NCBI RefSeq assembly: GCF_017833295.1
Contig: NZ_JAFIBW010000001.1
Coordinates: forward strand, 1,054,001-1,118,000
Length of the DNA: 64,000 nucleotides
From: Methylobacterium sp. PvR107
Lineage (GTDB): Bacteria > Pseudomonadota > Alphaproteobacteria > Rhizobiales > Beijerinckiaceae
Direction of reading: 5' to 3'
Position numbers and translations under genes: made by a program. The notes under the pieces are model-generated. The model saw only the letters and a list, made by a program, of their open reading frames with translations. It searched no databases and was not told the origin of the DNA. Positions 52,584 through 64,000 of this stretch are shown piece after piece (positions within the stretch are counted from its first letter, which is position 1; each line of letters opens with the position of its first letter).

Positions 52584-54473
52584 TCACGCGGCCGTCGAGT
52601 CGCTCGACCCCGGGACGTCGGCTTCAGCCTCGGCAGCGATGACGGTCTCCAGCCTCGCCTTCACTTCGCAGAGCCATGCCCATCCGGCATCGGTCGGATC
52701 GTTCTCAAACGCCTGCCGTGCTTCGCGAAGTTCGCTATGTAGCGCTCCTGCCTGCCGGTGCAAGATCATCGCCTGTCTGAGCGCGTCTGCGCGGAGTGCG
52801 GGGTCGGCATGCGGGGCCAGGGTCGCGCGGTCCCGCGAGCGCGCCAGGGCAAGGATCCTGTCGGCCGCGACTGCAAGTCCGGCGCGGTTGATGCGGTTCT
52901 GCAACACTTCGGGGGCAGTCCGCTCGTCCTCGGCCGCACAGGCCAGCAGGACCGACAGTAATCCCCGCGCATCCGGATCCTCGAAGTCGAGATCGCCGAT
53001 CTCCTCACCGAACTCGGCGATCATCTCGGGATGGGCCAGCAGGCTGCCGACGATCACCGCCTCGCGCACCGACGCGGCGCCGGTGAACCCGGCAGAGGCG
53101 GTCATCGAAGGGCTCGGGCTGCCGGTGATGCGCGGCGAGACCGGTTCGCCGGGCCGGACGAAGCGCGGTCGGCCGCGGGGCCCCGGCCCGCTTGCGCGGG
53201 CGCCGCGGGGCGACAGCCCGCGCAGGCGTTCCTCGATGTCGTCGCGGTAGTAGCGACGCACCGTCTCGTCGCGGATCGAAGCCACGGTGGTGCGCAGCGT
53301 CTGGGTCAGACCGGCGCGTCGCTCGGGCGTGTCGATCGGCCCGGCCTCCAGGGCGCGACGCCACAGCAGTTCCGAGAGGGGCAGAGCGGCCGTCAGCACC
53401 TGATCGATCGCCCCGGGGCCGCCCGAGCGCAGCAGGTCGTCGGGATCCTGGCCGCCCGGCAACAGCGCGATCCGAAGCGACCGGCCGGGCTCGAGGAGCG
53501 GCAGCGCGAGGTCCAGCGCCCGGAAGGCCGCGCGCTGTCCGGCCTTGTCGCCGTCGAAGCAGAGGATCGGCTCGTCGGCGTGCCGCCAGAGCAGCCCGAG
53601 CTGGTCTTCCGTCAGCGCGGTACCGAGGGGCGCGACCGTCTCGGGATGATTGGCGAGCGTCATGGCGATGACGTCGACATAGCCCTCGACCGCGATGATC
53701 GAGCTCCGCTCGTGCGCGGCCTTGCGGGCTCCCTGGAGGTTGTAGAGCGTGCGGCCCTTGTGGAAGAGCGGCGTCTCGGGCGAGTTCAGGTATTTGGCGC
53801 GCACCTCCTTGGCGAGCGCCCGGCCACCGAAGGCCACGACCCGGCCGCGGGTGTCGGTGATCGGAAACATCACCCGGTCGCGAAAATAATCGTACGGGAC
53901 CGAGACGCCCTCCCCCGCGGCGAGCAGGCCGAGCTCGACCATCAGCGCCTTGTCGACGCCCTTACCAGCCAGATGATCGCGCAGGGCGTAGCGCTCGCTT
54001 GGCGCGTAGCCGAGGCGGAAGCGCTGTTGGATCTCGCGGCCGAGGGCACGGCGTTCGAGGTAGGCGCGCGCCTCGCTGCCCTGCCCGGATTGTAGCCGGT
54101 CCTCGAACCATCGCGCCGCCATCTCCATCACCTCGATGGCCCCGGCGCGTTTGGTCTCGGATTCCCGGTGGTCCTCGGTCTGTGCGGGTAGGCTCACACC
54201 GGCTTCCCCTGCCAGCCGCTCGACGGCCTCGGGGAAGCTCAGCCCTTCCGTCTCCATTAGGAAGGTGAAGATGTCGCCGTGCTTGGAGGAGGAGAAGCAG
54301 TGATAGAACTGCTTCTGGTCGTTCACGTAGAAGGACGGCGTCTTCTCGGCGTTGAACGGCGACAGGCCGCGCCACTCGCGACCGGCCTTCTTGAGCTGTA
54401 CGCGCCGCCCCACCACCGACGAGGCCGGCAGCCGGGCGCGAATCTCCTCGAGAATATGCGGCGGATAGCGCAC
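52584..54473 (-). CDS. dnaG: DNA primase DnaG
   Basis: A 629-residue primase making RNA primers at the replication fork. The TOPRIM core is present: IIAVEGYVDVIAM and FDGDKAGQRAA. The N-terminal region aligned to the CHC2 zinc ribbon lacks most ligands: Ser38 and Asn41 replace Cys and His (GLSPFNAEKTPSF), Cys59 remains, and Ser62 replaces Cys. This appears usual in alphaproteobacteria. The C-terminal helicase-binding domain is diverged but present. It sits upstream of rpoD on the same strand. Confidence 0.97.
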   Translation of the reverse strand: MRYPPHILEEIRARLPASSVVGRRVQLKKAGREWRGLSPFNAEKTPSFYVNDQKQFYHCFSSSKHGDIFTFLMETEGLSFPEAVERLAGEAGVSLPAQTEDHRESETKRAGAIEVMEMAARWFEDRLQSGQGSEARAYLERRALGREIQQRFRLGYAPSERYALRDHLAGKGVDKALMVELGLLAAGEGVSVPYDYFRDRVMFPITDTRGRVVAFGGRALAKEVRAKYLNSPETPLFHKGRTLYNLQGARKAAHERSSIIAVEGYVDVIAMTLANHPETVAPLGTALTEDQLGLLWRHADEPILCFDGDKAGQRAAFRALDLALPLLEPGRSLRIALLPGGQDPDDLLRSGGPGAIDQVLTAALPLSELLWRRALEAGPIDTPERRAGLTQTLRTTVASIRDETVRRYYRDDIEERLRGLSPRGARASGPGPRGRPRFVRPGEPVSPRITGSPSPSMTASAGFTGAASVREAVIVGSLLAHPEMIAEFGEEIGDLDFEDPDARGLLSVLLACAAEDERTAPEVLQNRINRAGLAVAADRILALARSRDRATLAPHADPALRADALRQAMILHRQAGALHSELREARQAFENDPTDAGWAWLCEVKARLETVIAAEAEADVPGSSDSTAA

Positions 54474-54687
54474 GGGACCTGCGACGGGGTTGGCTCGGCC
54501 GTACAGTCTAGCGTGGCTAAGGGGGTGGAGTCCCGCATCCCGGCCGGATTTGCGACGGACAGGGGATAGCGTGGAGAACGGCCGCTTCGCGGCGTGTCCG
54601 GACCATATCGGTCGGTGCCTTTTGGACCCTTGGAGGCGAGGACGAATAGACGTTCGTAGCGACGCAGCGTCGATCCCAGGCTATGGG

Positions 54688-54966
54688 ATGCCGAGGGCCG
54701 GCTTCGAATGGGATGAGCGCAAACGGGTGCTCAAGCTTCAGACGCACGGCATCGATATTCGCGACGCGATCGGCCTGTTCGATCATCCGCACCTGAGTGT
54801 CGAATCGGTCAGGAACGACGAGGTCCGGAAGGCCAGCCTCGGCAAGATGGATCGGTGCGTGATCGCTTTGGTCTGGACCGATCGAGCCGGCATCATCCGG
54901 ATGATCTCCGCGAGGGCTGCGAGACGCAATGCGAGGCAAGCCGACACGGCGCCTATTGCAGCCTGA
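54688..54966 (+). CDS. brnT: BrnT family toxin
   Basis: A 92-residue DUF497 protein, an RNase-like toxin of the type II BrnTA system. The start FEWDERKRVLKLQTHGIDI and the end IIRMISARAARRNARQ with a VIALVWTDR strand match the family. ATG 54688 gives the family length; the longer frame upstream is not conserved. Its 3' end overlaps the brnA start by 38 bases. It lies on the opposite strand to dnaG and yqeY, in what is normally one operon. Confidence 0.9.
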   Translation: MPRAGFEWDERKRVLKLQTHGIDIRDAIGLFDHPHLSVESVRNDEVRKASLGKMDRCVIALVWTDRAGIIRMISARAARRNARQADTAPIAA

Positions 54967-55237
54967 GCGCTGCCCCGGCGCGACTGGTTTCGACCGGATC
55001 GCCGCGTTGAGCGATGCGGAGATGGCAGACGCGGTCGCCCGGGATCCGGATGCCGCGCCCCTCGATATCGACTGGTCGCGGGCCGAGGTGACCGTGACGC
55101 CCCGCAAGGTCCCAGTCTCGATCCGCCTGGATGCCGATGTGCTTGGTTATTTCAAGCATCAGGGCGCCGGCTATCAGAGCCCGATCAACGCGGTCCTGCG
55201 CAGCTACGTCAGGGCGCGAACGGCCCGCGAGGGTTGA
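54929..55237 (+). CDS. brnA: BrnA family antitoxin
   Basis: A 102-residue antitoxin. The C-terminal ribbon-helix-helix-like part (VPVSIRLDADVLGYFKHQG followed by YQSPINAVLRSYV) is the DNA-binding and dimerising BrnA domain; the N-terminal half would bind BrnT. It overlaps brnT and is translated from the same message. The pair normally represses its own promoter, which should lie upstream of 54688. It ends 7 bases from the convergent yqeY stop. Confidence 0.88.
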   Translation: MRGKPTRRLLQPERCPGATGFDRIAALSDAEMADAVARDPDAAPLDIDWSRAEVTVTPRKVPVSIRLDADVLGYFKHQGAGYQSPINAVLRSYVRARTAREG

Positions 55238-55244
55238 GCGCGCT

Positions 55245-55706
55245 TCAGCCCTTCACGGCCAAGGCCGCCTTCACCAAGCCGCTCGCCTTGCCGAAATCCA
55301 TCCGGCCCGCGAACTGGCCCTTCAGGGCGGCGATCACCTTGCCCATGTCCTTCGGCCCCGCCGCGCCGGTCTCCGCGATCGCCGCGTCGATCGCCGCCTG
55401 CGTCTCGGCCTCGTCCATCTGCTTCGGCAGGAAGCTCTCGACGATCGCGATCTCGGCGCGCTCGGTGGCGGCGAGTTCCGGGCGGCCGCCCTGCTCGTAG
55501 ACGGCAGCCGATTCCGTGCGCTGCTTGATCATCTTCTGGAGCAGCGACAGGATCTCGTCGTCGGAGATCGGCTCCTTGCCGTTGCCGCGGGCCTCGATGT
55601 CCCGGTCCTTGAGGGCGGCCTGGATCATCCGGACGGTGGCGAGCCTGTCCTTGTCGCCGGCCTTCATGGCCTCCTTCATCTCGGTGGTGAAGCGCGCGCG
55701 CAGCAT
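55245..55706 (-). CDS. GatB/YqeY domain protein
   Basis: A 153-residue YqeY-type protein. It starts MLRARFTTEMKEAMKAGDK, with ESAAVYEQGGRPELAATERA mid-protein and GPKDMGKVIAALKGQFAG near the end. It resembles the tail domain of the GatB amidotransferase, but alone its role is unclear. In many alphaproteobacteria it lies between carA and dnaG, as here. ATG at 55706. It is divergent from carA across 192 bases. Confidence 0.94.
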   Translation of the reverse strand: MLRARFTTEMKEAMKAGDKDRLATVRMIQAALKDRDIEARGNGKEPISDDEILSLLQKMIKQRTESAAVYEQGGRPELAATERAEIAIVESFLPKQMDEAETQAAIDAAIAETGAAGPKDMGKVIAALKGQFAGRMDFGKASGLVKAALAVKG

Positions 55707-55898
55707 TGGGGTGAACCTTCCAAAGGTCGAAACGAAGGGCTGGCCTGCGATTTGCGGGTGTTGAGCCCTGCGGGAAGCGAGGCCACATTGACCCCATCGC
55801 GGGCCGCTCGCTAAGAGCGCCGCACACGATCGTGCCGCAAGCCGAGAGCGCCGCAACCCGGCGCCCGCCTTTGGCCGGACATAAGCGAGACTCGACCC

Positions 55899-57131
55899 AT
55901 GCTGCAAGACGCCGCCGCGCATGCCCCCGAGGCTCGGGCTCCCGAGCCCTGGGCCGAACCCGTGGCGACGGCCCTGCTGGTGCTCGCCGACGGCACCATC
56001 CTGGAGGGCTTCGGCATCGGACAGACCGGAATCGCCGACGGCGAGGTCTGCTTCAACACGGCGATGACCGGCTACCAAGAGATCCTGACCGACCCGTCCT
56101 ATGCCGGGCAGATCGTCACCTTCACATTCCCGCATATCGGCAATGTCGGCACCAACGACGAGGATCTGGAAAGCCTGGATGCGGCGCCCGCCTCGGGCGT
56201 CCGCGGCACGGTGATCGCCTCGGCGGTGACGAAGCCGTCGAGCTGGCGCTCGTCCTCCCACCTCGACGGCTGGCTCAAGGCCCGCGGCATCGTCGGAATC
56301 ACCGGCGTCGACACCCGGGCGCTCACGGCCCGCATCCGTGACGAGGGCATGCCGAACGCGGTGATCGCCAATGATCCCCAGGGCCAGTTCGACCGCGCGG
56401 CCCTGAAGGCCCGCGCCGCGGCCCTCGCGCCCATGGAGGGCCTGGACCTCGTGCCCCCGGTGACCAGCAGGGCGCCGTCGGAATGGTCGGAGACCGTCTG
56501 GGCGCTGGGCAACGGCTACGGCCAGCGCGCGCCCGGCGAGGGCCTGAAGGTCGTCGCCATCGATTACGGGGTGAAGCGCAACATCCTGCGGCTGCTCGCC
56601 CAGGCCGGCTGCGACGTCACCGTGGTCCCCGCCACCACGACGGCCGACGAGATCCTGGCGATGAAGCCGGACGGGGTGTTCCTGTCGAACGGCCCAGGAG
56701 ACCCGGCGGCCACCGGCGCCTACGCGGTCCCGGTGATCCGCAGGCTGCTGGATGAGAAGGTGCCGACCTTCGGCATCTGCCTCGGCCATCAGCTCATGGG
56801 CCTCGCCCTCGGCGGCCGGACCGTGAAGATGGGCCAGGGGCATCACGGCGCGAATCACCCGGTGAAGGATAAGACGACCGGCAAGGTCGAGATCGTCTCG
56901 ATGAACCACGGCTTCGCGGTCGATCCGAACAGCCTGCCGGATTCGGCCATTGAGACGCACGTGTCCCTGTTCGACGGCTCGAATTGCGGCCTGACTCTGA
57001 CGGACCGCCCCGCCTTCTCGGTGCAGCACCATCCGGAAGCGTCGCCGGGCCCGCGCGACAGCCACTATCTGTTCGAGCGGTTCGTGACGCTGATGCGCTC
57101 CGGCGAGCCGGAGACCGCGAAGGGCGCCTGA
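55899..57131 (+). CDS. carA: Carbamoyl phosphate synthase small subunit
   Basis: A 410-residue glutaminase subunit supplying ammonia for carbamoyl phosphate in arginine and pyrimidine synthesis. The class I amidotransferase triad is visible: Cys294 in FGICLGHQ, and His/Glu in VQHHPEASPGP. The N-terminal domain includes GEVCFNTAMTGYQEILTDPSY. Slightly longer N-terminus than E. coli CarA. The carB gene follows after one intervening gene. Confidence 0.98.
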   Translation: MLQDAAAHAPEARAPEPWAEPVATALLVLADGTILEGFGIGQTGIADGEVCFNTAMTGYQEILTDPSYAGQIVTFTFPHIGNVGTNDEDLESLDAAPASGVRGTVIASAVTKPSSWRSSSHLDGWLKARGIVGITGVDTRALTARIRDEGMPNAVIANDPQGQFDRAALKARAAALAPMEGLDLVPPVTSRAPSEWSETVWALGNGYGQRAPGEGLKVVAIDYGVKRNILRLLAQAGCDVTVVPATTTADEILAMKPDGVFLSNGPGDPAATGAYAVPVIRRLLDEKVPTFGICLGHQLMGLALGGRTVKMGQGHHGANHPVKDKTTGKVEIVSMNHGFAVDPNSLPDSAIETHVSLFDGSNCGLTLTDRPAFSVQHHPEASPGPRDSHYLFERFVTLMRSGEPETAKGA

Positions 57132-57264
57132 GACCGGACCCCAATCGGGCCGCGCCGAGGCCATAAAATCCGCCAGATCGGACGGCTTAAATGCCCCTAC
57201 GACGGCCTGTGAACGGCGGCGCATCCGCGCCCGCCGGCGGGGGCCCGTCGCAGGGGAATGCCGG

Positions 57265-57642
57265 ATGACCATCGACGAGGCGCGCGACGACTTCTCTCGC
57301 CTGCACCGCAGCTTCACCTTCCATCTCGGGGTCGCCGTGGGCCTGTCCTGGCTGACCGCCCTCTACGCCGCCTTCTACGCCCCCTGGGTGCGCAACATCC
57401 GGGCCCTGATCGATCCGACGGGCGGCCTCGACCGCGTCGAGAGTACGGTCTCCTACCTGTTTGCCATGCCGGCGGTTCTCGCCCTCGCCTGGGTCTCCGT
57501 CTATTTCGGCCGCGAGGCGCTGCGCCGCGCGCAGACGCTCTCCAACGTCGCCGTCGAGTTCGCGGCCGCTGCCGTGGTTGCCTTCGGGATGTTCTACCTG
57601 TCGATCGACCGTGCGCTGGCCGCACTTCACGCCGGATTCTGA
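57265..57642 (+). CDS. Small membrane protein between carA and carB
   Basis: A 125-residue protein with about three hydrophobic segments (near residues 22-42, 62-82 and 97-118: VAVGLSWLTALYAAFYAPWV, YLFAMPAVLALAWVSVYFG, FAAAAVVAFGMFYLSIDRA). No family was recognised. It starts 133 bases after carA on the same strand and precedes carB by 183 bases. Its relation to carbamoyl phosphate synthesis is unknown. Confidence 0.75.
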   Translation: MTIDEARDDFSRLHRSFTFHLGVAVGLSWLTALYAAFYAPWVRNIRALIDPTGGLDRVESTVSYLFAMPAVLALAWVSVYFGREALRRAQTLSNVAVEFAAAAVVAFGMFYLSIDRALAALHAGF

Positions 57643-57666
57643 GCCGGTTTCTCACAAGTGCCATGC

Positions 57667-57685
57667 GCCGGGCGCGTAGCCCGGC
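57667..57685 (+). terminator. Hairpin after the membrane protein gene
   Basis: GCCGGGC (57667-57673) and GCCCGGC (57679-57685) form a perfect 7-bp stem with a 5-base loop, 25 bases after the stop codon. No T-run follows. It may slow or end transcription before carB. Confidence 0.35.
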
Positions 57686-57825
57686 TTCGCGGTTGCACCG
57701 GCCTTCCAATGCGCCCGTGGCCCGTGTAAACGCGGGGCTCAACGACAATCCCGCCACGCGCGTCCGGGAGCAGGGCTGAAACGAGCCGTGCCCGATCGGG
57801 CGCGCTTGGCCTGACAAGGCCTCCG

Positions 57826-61299
<3,474 letters not shown>

Positions 61300-61383
61300 A
61301 CCTCAGGGTTCCGCTGACTTCATTTCGTGGCCCGGAGGGAGTGCTACACTCTCGGCCGGGCCTCTTCATTGTGGCGCGAGACG

Positions 61384-61866
61384 ATGGCGATAGACAAGGT
61401 TCCGATCACGGTGCGCGGGCTCGCAGCCCTCGAAGAGGAGCTGAAGCACCGTCAGCAGGTGGAGCGCCAGCGCATCATCCAGGCGATCGCGGAAGCGCGC
61501 GCCCTGGGCGATCTGTCGGAAAACGCCGAGTATCACGCCGCCAAGGAGGCGCAGTCGCACAACGAGGGCCGCGTCATGGAACTGGAGAGCATGATCGCGC
61601 GGGCCGAAGTGATCGATGTCACCAAGCTCTCGGGCGACAAGATCAAGTTCGGCGCCACCGTGAAGCTCGTGGACGAGGACACGGACGAGGAGAAGACCTA
61701 CCAGATCGTCGGCGAGCCGGAGGCCGACGTGCGGTCCGGCCGCGTCTCGATCACCTCGCCGATCGCCCGCGCGCTGATCGGCAAGGGCGTCGGCGACACG
61801 GTCGAGGTCACGACGCCGGGCGGCGGCAAGTCCTACGAGGTCGTCGCCGTCCAGTACGGCGCCTGA
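61384..61866 (+). CDS. greA: Transcription elongation factor GreA
   Basis: A 160-residue factor that rescues backtracked RNA polymerase. The N-terminal coiled coil carries the tip acidic residues in [17 protein letters not shown]. The C-terminal FKBP-like domain contains [23 protein letters not shown] at 61384 was chosen over an earlier in-frame start. It lies 84 bases after carB; carAB-greA adjacency recurs in bacteria. Confidence 0.97.
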   Translation: MAIDKVPITVRGLAALEEELKHRQQVERQRIIQAIAEARALGDLSENAEYHAAKEAQSHNEGRVMELESMIARAEVIDVTKLSGDKIKFGATVKLVDEDTDEEKTYQIVGEPEADVRSGRVSITSPIARALIGKGVGDTVEVTTPGGGKSYEVVAVQYGA

Positions 61867-61869
61867 GCC

Positions 61870-62370
61870 ATGCCGCCGCGTTCCTGGAGCCGGCTCGCCG
61901 GCCTACTCCTCGGTGCCGTCGCGGGATCCGCGGCGGCGAGCGATTTTCCCGCGACATCGGTCTTCTCCGACGTCCGGGTCGACGTGCGGCCGCTCCGCGA
62001 CAAGGGGGCGGGTCTGCAGGCCGAGGCGCTGGCCGATGACCTGACCGCCGCCCTGCGGAAGAATTTCTCTGGCCGGATCGGCGGTCGCGGGCCGCGCCTC
62101 GTGGTCGTGGTGACGAGCCTGTCGCTGCGGCCCTTTGCCGGCGCCGGCGCCCAGCGGGGTTTCGGCGGCAACTTCCAGACCGACTACATGGAGGGCGAGG
62201 CACTGCTCGTCGGGCCCAAGGGGCAGGTGCTCGGGCGCTACCCGCAGATGACCGCGACGCCGTCGAGCTACGGCGGTGCGTGGTACGATCCGCAATTCGA
62301 GCCACGCCGGCTCGCCGCCATCGCCGACATCTACGCCCAATGGCTCGCCCGCGACCTGCCTCGGGACTAG
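61870..62370 (+). CDS. Exported hypothetical protein
   Basis: A 166-residue protein with a signal peptide (about residues 1-23, ending AAAS). The rest is a mixed alpha/beta sequence containing DVRPLRDKGAGLQAEALADDL and LVVVVTSLSLRPFAGAG, which recalls uncharacterised periplasmic proteins that sum or compare small molecules; no firm family was recognised. It begins 3 bases after greA stops. Cys is absent from the cleavage region, so it is not an obvious lipoprotein. Confidence 0.75.
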   Translation: MPPRSWSRLAGLLLGAVAGSAAASDFPATSVFSDVRVDVRPLRDKGAGLQAEALADDLTAALRKNFSGRIGGRGPRLVVVVTSLSLRPFAGAGAQRGFGGNFQTDYMEGEALLVGPKGQVLGRYPQMTATPSSYGGAWYDPQFEPRRLAAIADIYAQWLARDLPRD

Positions 62371-62421
62371 AAGACGGCCGCCGGCCCCGGTCGGTGGTGT
62401 GGGGCGTATCCGGTGAGGCGC

Positions 62422-64000
<1,579 letters not shown>

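Overview
The window is GC-rich chromosomal DNA from an alphaproteobacterium. It most resembles Methylobacterium or a close Hyphomicrobiales relative. This is inferred from the F1 operon order atpHAGDC without Fo genes, the chvE-gguAB transporter, a DnaG lacking its zinc ligands, and many short secreted proteins. It is almost entirely core chromosome: no phage, transposon, CRISPR array or rRNA was seen, and there is one tRNA (Leu-UAA).

Layout. 1-5.4 kb: the 3' end of a chemotaxis receptor gene, mutS, a His-rich secreted protein, an alpha/beta hydrolase and a 55-aa ORF. 5.4-8.2 kb: a cyclic-nucleotide/patatin lipase and an SDR oxidoreductase. 8.4-12.4 kb: the chvE-gguA-gguB sugar ABC transporter. 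12.6-18.8 kb: ispA, mtgA, a frameshifted conserved gene, argG and two thioredoxin-fold proteins. 18.9-24.5 kb: the F1 ATP synthase operon, carrying an extra coiled-coil ORF and two pairs of palindromes. 24.5-31.5 kb: a run of minus-strand genes (hrpB, thioesterase, SMP-30, DUF1285, Nudix, DUF6111, cca), the last four coupled by overlaps or short gaps.

31.7-36.1 kb: small secreted and membrane proteins, paired DnaA-box-like sites, an abbreviated flagellar-rod-like protein, tRNA-Leu overlapped by a flavin monooxygenase gene, and a zf-CHCC protein. 36.3-37.9 kb: map and radC. 38-42 kb: a four-gene cluster of circularly permuted ATP-grasp, alpha-E protein, transglutaminase and the proteasome-like peptidase Anbu. 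This is the most intriguing functional unit, since the family set is known but its substrate and product are not settled. 42.2-45.3 kb: thiO-thiS-thiG-thiE behind a TPP riboswitch. 45.5-48.9 kb: an aspartic protease and two tandem glycosyltransferase/repeat proteins of lower GC. 49-55.7 kb: a guanylate/adenylate cyclase, rpoD, dnaG, a BrnT/BrnA toxin-antitoxin pair and yqeY. 55.9-64 kb: carA, a membrane protein, carB, greA, a secreted protein, an ELM1-like protein and the 5' part of trxB.

Assignments rest on reading translated motifs and gene order by eye. No database search was run, so family names are recognition-based and start codons were chosen from Shine-Dalgarno spacing and overlaps.
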